Origin: Sphingobacteriales bacterium | Lineage (GTDB): Bacteria > Bacteroidota > Bacteroidia > Chitinophagales > Chitinophagaceae | Assembly (NCBI GenBank): GCA_027484425.1 | Contig: JAIXSZ010000081.1 | Location: 1-64,000 of the forward strand | Direction of reading: 5' to 3' | DNA length: 64,000 nucleotides | Part shown: piece by piece, positions 44,729 through 52,471 of the stretch | How the letters are laid out: every line of letters begins with the position of its first letter | How positions within the stretch are numbered: position 1 is the first letter of the stretch | Made by a program: the position numbers and the translations under genes | Notes under the pieces: model-generated | What the model was told of the DNA's origin: nothing | Database searches by the model: none | Seen by the model: the letters and a program-made list of their open reading frames with translations, nothing else

Positions 44729-45043
44729 ATGTTAGAACGTGAAATGCCACCGGTACATCCGGGTGAAATATTAAAAACCTTGTTCATGGAGCCTTTGGGA
44801 ATAGGTGTAAAGCAGATGGCTACTGATTTAGGCGTTACTCCAAAAACTGTTTCAGCAATCGTGAACGGGCATCAGGGTATTAGTGTAGAAATGGCTTTAC
44901 GCTTATCCAAGGCATTTGGCACCAGTAGCGATGTCTGGATAAATTTGCAGAAAGATTATGAACTTTGGAAAGCCCGTGAACTTGTAAACCTTGACAATGT
45001 GCGCATAATAGTAGCACGTAAGAAAAACTTTTACTTTGTTTAA
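44729..45043 (+). CDS. higA: HigA-family antitoxin-like regulator (no HigB partner seen)
   Basis: A 104-residue XRE helix-turn-helix protein: [19 protein letters not shown], then [30 protein letters not shown] in pieces ([30 protein letters not shown]) and [13 protein letters not shown], the full HigA signature. HigA normally follows the HigB toxin gene by a few bases; here the gene upstream is DUF1493 and no RelE/HigB frame is present within 75 bases, so it appears orphaned. The C-terminal residues are encoded partly by a 26-base repeat also found at 46496, so the tail may be rewritten. Confidence 0.9.
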   Translation: MLEREMPPVHPGEILKTLFMEPLGIGVKQMATDLGVTPKTVSAIVNGHQGISVEMALRLSKAFGTSSDVWINLQKDYELWKARELVNLDNVRIIVARKKNFYFV

Positions 45044-45055
45044 TGGAGTGCACCG
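45030..45055. repeat. Repeat F, copy 1 (26 bp)
   Basis: TTTACTTTGTTTAATGGAGT followed by GCACCG, matching 46496-46521 with three substitutions. It spans the HigA stop codon. Confidence 0.65.
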
Positions 45056-45247
45056 TCAAAAAAATTATAATTATCATCCCTATTCTAGAGTTACTGGTGA
45101 TGAACACCAGTAACGGTAGAAATTTCCAAAAAAGTATATGATTCGAATTTATAATTATATTGTTCACACCTTATTATATTTATTTTTTCAGGCTCATAAA
45201 ACATAGAAGACTCCCCCACTGCTGTTGCAGCATTTGAGGCTAGAAAG

Positions 45248-45577
45248 ATGCTTGCTGGTGTGATTTCATTATTAATTGCCTATACTCCGAATTTTATTGT
45301 ATTTACATTACATCGAAGGCTACAACATTACATTGCAGACACAGACAATATGCTGCTAAAAATCCTAGTTGTAGCAATATTTCCAGTTTCCATATTTATA
45401 TGTACATATTTATTATTATTTAAGAAATATAATGAAGACTATATAATACTGCTGTATGAAAATAGAATACATAAAATGAGTACAGCTATTTCTATCCTCA
45501 TTACTTTTCTAATAGTTATGTTTTCAGTCTGCATCTTTATGTACATATTTGCATTTTCTATAATTATTTTAGTTTAG
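45248..45577 (+). CDS. Small membrane protein, unknown
   Basis: A 109-residue, strongly hydrophobic protein with three likely membrane helices (about 2-22, 37-60 and 80-108) and a basic loop (HRRLQHY; KKYNEDY). No family is recognised. The AT-rich codon use matches the surrounding island. The start is uncertain because no ribosome-binding or promoter motif decides it; it could be a decayed or lineage-specific gene. Confidence 0.5.
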   Translation: MLAGVISLLIAYTPNFIVFTLHRRLQHYIADTDNMLLKILVVAIFPVSIFICTYLLLFKKYNEDYIILLYENRIHKMSTAISILITFLIVMFSVCIFMYIFAFSIIILV

Positions 45578-45767
45578 GCAAGGAATGGTGGATTGTCAGA
45601 ATACATAGGATATGTCTATACTCGGTAAGTCTCCTAACTTTTTTTGGGGGATCTAGCTGCCATTACGGCTAAGAAGAAGAATTTTCGTTTTACAACAATT
45701 ATACTGTACTACTATTAATTAAGCTAAATCAATAGATATTCACAATATTACTTTGGGTAGAATCATT

Positions 45768-46022
45768 TTATACATCATATACACCACCTCTACTACCCAC
45801 ATTTACAATTTCTATAATAAGCATAGTGTCAAAAATATCGTATATGATGCGGTAAGTGCCTACCCTTATTCTATAACCAGTTCTGCCGGTCAATTTTTTA
45901 CAACCATTAGGTCTAGGATTAGTAGTTAGAGCCTCTATAGCTTGAAGGATGGCTGAATAATACGGCTCATTAATTGTGGCAAGGGCTTTAATGGCTCGCT
46001 TCTTGTATTGGAGTTCGTACAT
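45768..46022 (-). CDS. RelE/ParE-family toxin
   Basis: An 84-residue RelE-type mRNA interferase-like protein: YELQYKKRAIKALATI at the start, then GCKKLTG, GYRIRVGTYRIIYDI (the R-x-R-V-G-x-Y-R-I-x-Y core) and a final EIVNVGSRGGVY. The Arg and Tyr residues of the core are those used for ribosome-dependent cleavage in RelE. The gene starts inside the antitoxin stop codon (one-base overlap, TAATG), the usual antitoxin-first order. Confidence 0.92.
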   Translation of the reverse strand: MYELQYKKRAIKALATINEPYYSAILQAIEALTTNPRPNGCKKLTGRTGYRIRVGTYRIIYDIFDTMLIIEIVNVGSRGGVYDV

Positions 46023-46237
46023 TATTTGCCCAATTTTTTCCTTTCAGCCGCTATCAATTCCATTGCTTTGCTATGGGGTATAGCAGGTTCATTGTCGTTT
46101 TTTCCAGCATCATAAAGGCGAATATCTTCCAGCTCCTCCAGTTCTTCTATAAGCGCACTATACTCACTCATAGGCAAGATAGCAGATAGTTTTTTGCCTG
46201 CAGAATCTGTAATGTATTGTGGATGCAGTGTTAACAT
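46022..46237 (-). CDS. Antitoxin of the RelE pair (Phd/YefM- or RelB-like)
   Basis: A 71-residue acidic protein. Its first part, LHPQYITDSAGKKLSAILPMSEYSALIEEL (in pieces: YITDSAGKKLSAILP, MSEYSALIEELEEL), matches the short Phd/YefM/RelB-like antitoxins in which a beta strand binds DNA and a helix wraps the toxin. The C-terminal helix AMELIAAERKKL would occupy the toxin. It is directly upstream of, and overlaps by one base with, the RelE toxin. Confidence 0.9.
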   Translation of the reverse strand: MLTLHPQYITDSAGKKLSAILPMSEYSALIEELEELEDIRLYDAGKNDNEPAIPHSKAMELIAAERKKLGK

Positions 46238-46562
46238 AATCTAGTTAGTTTACTGTTTGTAATTACTTTAGAATATAGGAAAGAAGGTGCCTACTAATCA
46301 GTCATATTAATGACCTAATGTAGTATAAATCCTATTTCCAAATAGCCTTTAATTCTTATGCGCTACACGAACTATTAGGAGTACAAAGATACTAGAAAAG
46401 GAAAGTTTGTGAGATAAAAATATGATAGAGGAAACTTATAGTTTACCCAGCAACAGTAGTTATAGGTTACGCAAATTGAGGATGACAAAAAATCGTTTAC
46501 TTTGTTTAATAGAGTACACTGCAGAGTCTATCTGATTTACCTTACTGTGATAAAATGAAAAT
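46238..46562. other. Intergenic region between divergent toxin-antitoxin and DUF1493 genes
   Basis: About 325 bases holding the divergent promoters. TATCTTTG on the minus strand (46384-46391) fits the -7 consensus for the antitoxin gene but leaves a leader of ~145 bases. Repeat F copy 2 lies at 46496-46521, close to the rightward gene. Confidence 0.45.
46496..46521. repeat. Repeat F, copy 2 (26 bp)
   Basis: TTTACTTTGTTTAATAGAGT followed by ACACTG, matching 45030-45055 with three substitutions. It lies 41 bases upstream of DUF1493 copy 2; its TTACTTTG could be part of a -7 element. Confidence 0.65.
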
Positions 46563-46886
46563 ATGGATTATTTAAGTGACCTAATTCTATTCACCATAGA
46601 TTTTTCTGGTACAGATGATATAGAATATAATGAAAATACGGACATTGAAAAAGATGTAGGAATAACAGGTGATGACGCTGTAGATTACCTAGTAGAATTT
46701 GGGAAAAGATATAATGTAGATCTATCAAAATTTAATTTTGACGATCATTTTGACCCAGAGGGATATGCTCAACCAGGTTCAATAATGAGTACATTTTTAT
46801 TATTTGAATGCAAGAACAACAATGACAAAAAGCCTATTACAACAGGAGACTTATTAAATGCGATAGCTTGTGGCAAGCTACAATAG
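46563..46886 (+). CDS. DUF1493-family protein, copy 2
   Basis: A 107-residue acidic protein with the same blocks as copy 1: TDIEKDVGITGDDAVDYL, VEFGKRYNVDLSKF, DDHFDPEG and a C-terminal ITTGDLLNAIACGKL (copy 1: LKAKHLVKAMQCGVL). The paralogy is clear though identity is modest. The two copies are separated by the HigA, membrane-protein and RelE/antitoxin genes. Confidence 0.82.
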   Translation: MDYLSDLILFTIDFSGTDDIEYNENTDIEKDVGITGDDAVDYLVEFGKRYNVDLSKFNFDDHFDPEGYAQPGSIMSTFLLFECKNNNDKKPITTGDLLNAIACGKLQ

Positions 46887-46980
46887 CGAAAGAATAATAT
46901 AAAATTCAACCTATTTATTTGACAAATAGTAGTCTTTGAGGATATTTGTAGCCTGTAAATAACTATAATCCAGCCTAAGA

Positions 46981-47412
46981 ATGACTACTACAATCTTCAA
47001 ATACTTCATTTTAATTTTAGTTGCATTTCATTTATGCTCTTGCAACAATGCACGAACTAGATATAAAGCTGCAAACGAAAAAGTTGATAAGTTCTTTTCA
47101 TGGTTGGAGCAAGGGAGTGTTGATTCAGTTTTCACATTATTCTCAAAAAACACATTCACACATACAGAATCAGATTCTATTAGATTCAGAGATGCTTTAT
47201 TGCAACTTAATAAAAAAGGTAAAGTTGTATCAAAAAGAAATTACAGTACAATTCAAAAAAGAGAACATTGGAATGGAACTAAAATAACATACACGCATGT
47301 AAAATATATTGTATCATACAAGGATAGTAGTGTGTTTCATTTCAGTTTTGTGTTTGTAAAAGATAAAAACAACGAGGATAATATTATCAGCTATAACTCG
47401 ACTAAAATATAG
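46981..47412 (+). CDS. Small lipoprotein, unknown (DUF4019/DUF3887-like size)
   Basis: A 143-residue lipoprotein: MTTTIFKYFILILVAFH and lipobox LCSC near residue 21. The mature part is a small alpha+beta domain (KVDKFFSWLEQGSVDSVFTLF, then strands TYTHVKYIVSYK and FHFSFVFVKDK) that resembles the cystatin/NTF2-like folds of short Bacteroidota lipoproteins, but no family can be named safely. Confidence 0.75.
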   Translation: MTTTIFKYFILILVAFHLCSCNNARTRYKAANEKVDKFFSWLEQGSVDSVFTLFSKNTFTHTESDSIRFRDALLQLNKKGKVVSKRNYSTIQKREHWNGTKITYTHVKYIVSYKDSSVFHFSFVFVKDKNNEDNIISYNSTKI

Positions 47413-47549
47413 GCAATCATTGCAACGAGACGCAGTACAAAGAAAATACCAAGTATAGCGAATTTTACCACAATACCTTAGCGAAACCATAAATCACCTA
47501 TACCTACGATGCCCAGTATTTCCACTAATGCGCCACCAAAAACAAAAAT

Positions 47550-47978
47550 ATGCATAAGACAATACTCTTAATTCTTGTTGCTATCACTTTAGTGGGCTGT
47601 GAACAATTTGATGATAAATTCAAAATACGCAACCATAGAAAGGAAACTATATTAATGTACGAGTCAAATGACCCTAATTTAAATAAATTAATTGATTATT
47701 TAAATAACTATGTTCCGCATAAGTCATTTACTCCAATTCGCTATGCAATGTATTACATAAGACCAAATGACACAATGACCATGTTTTCAACTTCTCCAAC
47801 TTGGGAAGAAGAATTCAAAAGCGGCTTCAATAAACCGATGCCTTGGTTTCTTTTTGTAATTGATTCCTGTAACCAAACAATGGACACAACAATACTGCTA
47901 AAAAATAATTTGGTCACAACATACAGATTAGATGTAGACTATTTACAAAAGCGAAACTGGGTGCTTGATATTTGGTAG
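47550..47978 (+). CDS. Small lipoprotein, unknown
   Basis: A 142-residue protein with a short signal peptide and lipobox TLVGC near residue 17. The mature domain has a helix (NDPNLNKLIDYLNNYVPH), strands and an aromatic-rich stretch (MPWFLFVIDSC). AT-rich like its neighbours and unrelated to them in sequence. No family is recognised. Confidence 0.75.
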   Translation: MHKTILLILVAITLVGCEQFDDKFKIRNHRKETILMYESNDPNLNKLIDYLNNYVPHKSFTPIRYAMYYIRPNDTMTMFSTSPTWEEEFKSGFNKPMPWFLFVIDSCNQTMDTTILLKNNLVTTYRLDVDYLQKRNWVLDIW

Positions 47979-48032
47979 TGTAATCTTTATGGGAAACAAT
48001 GAATTGTAACGACAAGCAGATACCTAGAAACC

Positions 48033-48503
48033 ATGAACAAATACGTTAGATATATATCGTACGCAATACTTTCCTCAACGGTAGTGCTTTTTATTATACC
48101 TGCAATACTTATATTGTTGTTAGGTCTTGGTAATGCGATTTCGGGGTTTGCATACGAAAAGAAACTAAAGAATGGTTATCAATTAGTCGCAATGGACGGC
48201 AAAAGTGATATGAGTATATGGCTATCAGATAATACCGTTCTAGTGGAACCAACTGTATTTGCTGTAGGACAAAATGATAGTTTCATAATTGTAAAACAAC
48301 ACCCACGAGGTAACAAGGAACAAATTAACTATTTGGCAATCCCACTGATCAACAAAATATCAGAAGATCTCACAGATAACATTTATGGTCCTATGAATAG
48401 CGAGGAGTTCGATAAATTAAGGACAGAACTGAACATCAATAATTTACAGTTTACAATAGTATTTAAAGATTTGGAAGAGAATAATTTTCAGGGAATGATG
48501 TAA
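48033..48503 (+). CDS. Membrane-anchored paralogue of the lipoprotein at 43676
   Basis: A 156-residue protein. In place of a lipobox it has an N-terminal membrane helix (~8-35, with VVLFIIPAILILLLGLG). Residues ~48-152 align with the lipoprotein at 43676: TVFAVGQNDSFIIVKQHPRG and DNIYGPMN are the strongest blocks. The two copies therefore share a periplasmic domain but use different anchors. Function unknown. Confidence 0.8.
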   Translation: MNKYVRYISYAILSSTVVLFIIPAILILLLGLGNAISGFAYEKKLKNGYQLVAMDGKSDMSIWLSDNTVLVEPTVFAVGQNDSFIIVKQHPRGNKEQINYLAIPLINKISEDLTDNIYGPMNSEEFDKLRTELNINNLQFTIVFKDLEENNFQGMM

Positions 48504-48583
48504 ACAGACTCCTTAGTGATTAGTCAATAAACTACACCTATGTCGCCCTTAGAAAAGACCACTCTTACTGCCCCCTATTTCCG

Positions 48584-49897
48584 CTAATGCACCACCAACA
48601 CTTTAGTTTTAGCAACTGTACCATCTGTAGCCCTCACAGTGAGTATATAACAGCCCGTAGGGATATCTACAACATTGACTATTGCCTGTGCTGACTGTGA
48701 CTGACCATGTGCTACTACCCTACCCAGCCCATCTGTAAGCTGATAAGAGAAGCCTGCTATAGCCATGCGGATGGTGAACTGACTGGTGGCTGGCATGGGG
48801 TACACCTCGATGCCCGGCTGGGTGATGGTGGTGGGCTGAAGGGATACTGGATCGCACATCACTCTGTTGAGGTGCTGCCATATAGTATCGTTAAACAGTA
48901 TAGGTACTTCGCCTACACCGGGAGCATCGCCCATACGAATCCACACCAGTTTTTTGCTTTCGGAGATATTGATGAGTTGTCCGTTTTTGCCCAGGGCGGC
49001 TATCATATCGGGCGGGGCTGAGGGATTGAGTGGACCGGGAAAAACTAATTGCAAACCGGGTACCATAAAGGAAGATTTGCCATTGAGCCACCATAGATAA
49101 CCATAACTGCGATTGAGGGTTTGAGAGGTATTGACCATCTGGCTGAAAAAGGCAGTATCGGTCATGATGGTGGTGGTGTTCCATTGGCCCCTGCCCAACA
49201 TCAGCAACCCAAAACGTGCCATGCTGCGGGCTGTGCTGTAATACACATTGTTGAACCCTGAGGGCAGAAAAATACCTGTGATACCCGTTAGGCTTTTGAC
49301 ACGAGAATTGAAGTATGCATTGAGCGTAGACCCTGTGGCCGACTCTATAACGGAGTCGAGCAGGGTGTAAGGGCCGTTGTGGTATGCCCAGCGGGTACCC
49401 GCATCGGCTTTGTATTGCAGGCAGGTATCTAGGGTGCAAAAGTGGTCGGGCACGCTGTCATTGAGCCCGGTGGTCATGGTGAGCTGGTGGCGAATGGTGA
49501 TGAGGTTTTCTTTGGCGGTGGGGCAAACCGTCCAGCCAGAGCCGAGGTACTGAGCAGTAGTATCTGAAAGGGATAGATGCCCCTCTTGCTGGGCTATACC
49601 TGTTACAAATGCAGTGATGGTTTTGCCGGCTGATGCCCAATACCATGCGCTATCGCGGGTAAAGGTGCCATAATATCGCTCGGCTACTATCTTGCCGTCT
49701 TTGAGTAATATAAAGGCTTTGGAGTTTTTGCTGCCTACGTAGTCGAGCAGGGTATCGAGCTGGGGGCGGCACCAGCCCAGGCTATCTACAGAAGTAGTAT
49801 CCCAGGCTGTGCCTGTGAGTGGTGGGTAATAGAGCGACTGTGACCGAGCAGTGGTGGTGACGAGCAATAATGCTAGTAGGTGTAGTAGCGGCTTCAT
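48584..49897 (-). CDS. Serine hydrolase (beta-lactamase class C fold) with T9SS sorting domain
   Basis: A 437-residue protein: signal peptide (1-~19, ending ARSQ), then a beta-lactamase/transpeptidase-like domain (~25-345). The nucleophile motif is SAGK at 89-92. AYHNGPYTLLDSVIE stands where the second catalytic motif lies, though a canonical Y-x-N is not obvious, and GYLWWLNG comes further on. A type A T9SS sorting domain ends it (~360-437, IEVYPMPATSQFTIRM ... GCYILTV). Such proteins are esterases or DD-peptidases acting outside the cell; the substrate is unknown. A promoter with good spacing lies upstream. Confidence 0.88.
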   Translation of the reverse strand: MKPLLHLLALLLVTTTARSQSLYYPPLTGTAWDTTSVDSLGWCRPQLDTLLDYVGSKNSKAFILLKDGKIVAERYYGTFTRDSAWYWASAGKTITAFVTGIAQQEGHLSLSDTTAQYLGSGWTVCPTAKENLITIRHQLTMTTGLNDSVPDHFCTLDTCLQYKADAGTRWAYHNGPYTLLDSVIESATGSTLNAYFNSRVKSLTGITGIFLPSGFNNVYYSTARSMARFGLLMLGRGQWNTTTIMTDTAFFSQMVNTSQTLNRSYGYLWWLNGKSSFMVPGLQLVFPGPLNPSAPPDMIAALGKNGQLINISESKKLVWIRMGDAPGVGEVPILFNDTIWQHLNRVMCDPVSLQPTTITQPGIEVYPMPATSQFTIRMAIAGFSYQLTDGLGRVVAHGQSQSAQAIVNVVDIPTGCYILTVRATDGTVAKTKVLVVH

Positions 49898-49951
49898 AAG
49901 TAGAATTGTAATCGTTGTTAGACTTGTAAAATAAGTGAAGGTTTAATGGAG

Positions 49952-49980
49952 CAAAAATAAATCAAGTGAGGGTGTGGCAA
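49952..49980 (-). promoter_or_regulatory. Promoter of the serine hydrolase gene
   Basis: On the minus strand TTG (49980-49978), an 18-base spacer and TATTTTTG (49959-49952) match the Bacteroidota -33/-7 arrangement. The leader would be about 45 bases. Confidence 0.5.
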
Positions 49981-50052
49981 TTGATATTTTAGAGGCTTAA
50001 AAATGTATTATCCTTACATTTACGTTTTGAAATATAGATACAGAAAAGAGGT

Positions 50053-51594
50053 ATGTTAGTAAAACTATTTGGAAGCGCAGTATATGGGGTAGATGCAATA
50101 ACTATAACTGTAGAGGTAGATACACCCGGCGGACCGATAGGGGTATTTATAGTGGGGCTGCCAGATAGTGCGGTGAAGGAGAGTACAGACAGGGTAATAT
50201 CGGCGATGCAAAACTCGGGGTTTGACAGACCCAGAGGGCGAATAGTAATCAACATGGCGCCTGCCGATATCAAAAAAGCTGGTGCTTCGTATGACCTGCC
50301 CATTGCTATAGGTATGCTGGCGGCTACCGCACAAATACCCAATGAAGAACTACAACACTATGTAATAATGGGTGAGCTGTCGCTAGATGGCAGCATACAA
50401 CCCATAAAGGGTGCGCTACCCATAGCTATAAAAACAAGGGCTGAAAAGTTTAAGGGACTGATAGTGCCCAAGGATAATGCCCGCGAAGCGGCACTGGTAA
50501 ACAACCTAGAGGTGTATGGCGTGGAGCATATCAATGATGTGATAGGCTTCTTTACAGGTACTACTGTGCTGACACCCGTAAAGGTGAATACGCGTGAAGA
50601 GTTTTATGATGCACAAACCCACTTTGAGCTGGACTTTAATGATGTAAAGGGTCAGGAAAATGTGAAACGTGCGCTGGAGATAGCAGCAGCAGGTGGGCAC
50701 AATGCTATACTGATAGGTCCGCCCGGGGCGGGCAAAACTATGCTGGCTAAACGCCTACCTACCATACTACCACCACTGACGCTGCATGAGGCACTAGAGA
50801 CCACCAAGATACACAGCGTGGCGGGTAAGCTGCCGGGCAATGCATCGCTGGTGGCACAGCGGCCATTCAGGAGTCCGCACCACACCATAAGCGATGTGGC
50901 TCTGGTGGGTGGTGGTGGCAATCCACAACCGGGCGAGATATCGCTGGCACACAATGGGGTGTTGTTTCTGGATGAGTTGCCAGAATTTAAGAGAACAGTG
51001 CTGGAGGTTATGCGCCAACCTATGGAGGAGCGGAGAGTGACGATAAGCAGGGCTAAGGTGAGTCTGGATTTTCCGGCTAGCTTTATGCTTATAGCCTCTA
51101 TGAATCCCTGCCCCTGTGGGTACTTCAATCACCCAGAGAAAGAATGTACCTGCTCGCCCATAATGGTGCAGCGCTACCTCAACAAAATAAGTGGTCCGCT
51201 GCTAGACCGTATAGACCTGCATGTAGAGGTGACACCGGTGCCATTTAGCGAGCTATCGTCGCATAAAATGAGCGAGAACAGCAATGACGTGCGAGAGCGG
51301 GTGATAAAAGCTAGGGAAATACAGGAAAAACGCTACGAAGCACATGCTGGTACCTATGCCAATGCACAAATGAGTAGCAAACTGCTGAAAGAAATATGTG
51401 TGATAAACCAAGTGGGGCACAACCTACTGAAAACAGCCATGGACCGCCTAAACCTAAGCGCACGTGCCTATGACCGCATATTAAAAGTGAGCCGCACCAT
51501 AGCCGACCTAGCCGCCAGCGATGACATAAGACCCGAACACCTGGCTGAGGCTATACAGTACCGGAGCCTGGATAGGGAAGGATGGGGAGGGTAA
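50053..51594 (+). CDS. comM: YifB/ComM family Mg-chelatase-like AAA+ ATPase
   Basis: A 513-residue protein. The N-terminal Lon-like ChlI domain (~1-165) holds GLPDSAVKES, NMAPADIKKAGASYDLPIA (in pieces) and GELSLDG. The central AAA+ domain has Walker A GPPGAGKT at 222-229, FRSPHHTISDVALVGGG, Walker B HNGVLFLDELPEF and ASMNPCPCGY. The Mg_chelatase C-terminal domain (~410-505) holds LNLSARAYDRILKVSRTIADL in pieces. ComM is a branch-migration helicase that helps integrate DNA during natural transformation. Length and blocks are standard. Confidence 0.95.
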   Translation: MLVKLFGSAVYGVDAITITVEVDTPGGPIGVFIVGLPDSAVKESTDRVISAMQNSGFDRPRGRIVINMAPADIKKAGASYDLPIAIGMLAATAQIPNEELQHYVIMGELSLDGSIQPIKGALPIAIKTRAEKFKGLIVPKDNAREAALVNNLEVYGVEHINDVIGFFTGTTVLTPVKVNTREEFYDAQTHFELDFNDVKGQENVKRALEIAAAGGHNAILIGPPGAGKTMLAKRLPTILPPLTLHEALETTKIHSVAGKLPGNASLVAQRPFRSPHHTISDVALVGGGGNPQPGEISLAHNGVLFLDELPEFKRTVLEVMRQPMEERRVTISRAKVSLDFPASFMLIASMNPCPCGYFNHPEKECTCSPIMVQRYLNKISGPLLDRIDLHVEVTPVPFSELSSHKMSENSNDVRERVIKAREIQEKRYEAHAGTYANAQMSSKLLKEICVINQVGHNLLKTAMDRLNLSARAYDRILKVSRTIADLAASDDIRPEHLAEAIQYRSLDREGWGG

Positions 51595-51660
51595 AGAGAT
51601 TGTGGAATGCGGGGGATGGTGCGTAGGGGGTACGCAAAAGTGTATAAAAGAACTTATAAC

Positions 51661-52257
51661 ATGGCACTATTCACTAAACATATCATACTCCTTGTACTAT
51701 TGAGCTTGTGGTCGAACTTATGCATGGCTCAAGTGCTTGAAACTAAGCAATATACCAATGTGCCTAAGGGGCTAGGTGTGGCATGGAATGAGTTTACAAG
51801 TGCGGTAATAGCTAATGACAAGGATAAACTAAAAACCTTATCGACAGCTTGCATACTATGCAGTGAATGCCTAGACAACACCGATACCGAAAACAAAACA
51901 CTAGAAGCATATAGAAATGCCCACCCAAATACTTGGCACATTAAACTATACAAAAAAGATCGTTACATGCCAGTTGCTGTTTTTCTGTCGGAAGACCTAT
52001 CATTGATATTCGACACTGCAACCCAAAGATGCATGATAGACACCAGCAATTTTCAGTTTTACATCGACTCAGTAAACAAGAAACTGTATGAGAAAAAATG
52101 CATCATGCCCAAGAATACCAGGCAAACTGCAAGTATGTATGAGGTATTTGTGAAGATGGTAACTCAGGATAAAAATAGACTAGAATACCAAAAAGCTTTT
52201 GCTTTTGTAAGAATAGGTGATAAGTATTTGTTTTGCGGATATAGTACTATGCCGTGA
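51661..52257 (+). CDS. Secreted protein, unknown
   Basis: 198 residues from the ATG at 51661, where a signal peptide begins (MALFTKHIILLVLLSL ... CMAQ). The frame extends 18 codons upstream with a basic leader that would spoil the signal. The mature part has two cysteine pairs (CILCSEC; later CMI and CIM) and a helix-rich C-terminal half. No family is recognised; the early segment (AWNEFTSAVIANDKDKLKTL) is like the helical start of some stress-related Bacteroidota secreted proteins. Confidence 0.7.
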   Translation: MALFTKHIILLVLLSLWSNLCMAQVLETKQYTNVPKGLGVAWNEFTSAVIANDKDKLKTLSTACILCSECLDNTDTENKTLEAYRNAHPNTWHIKLYKKDRYMPVAVFLSEDLSLIFDTATQRCMIDTSNFQFYIDSVNKKLYEKKCIMPKNTRQTASMYEVFVKMVTQDKNRLEYQKAFAFVRIGDKYLFCGYSTMP

Positions 52258-52471
52258 TGTGGAGTGCTGGGAAATAGTCTAATAGTGAACGTAGACTGCT
52301 AGCTACCAACCTTGCAGGTATCAACAAAAGTAGCAAATGCTTACAGAGTCAACACAACATAGATGCCTGAATAGATTGGAATTTTGAATTGTGTGCGGTG
52401 GGGAATAAGTAAAAGGGCGTTATAAACTGATGTGAGGGATGTTTGCAAAAATCACAGTTACTCCTGATTTG

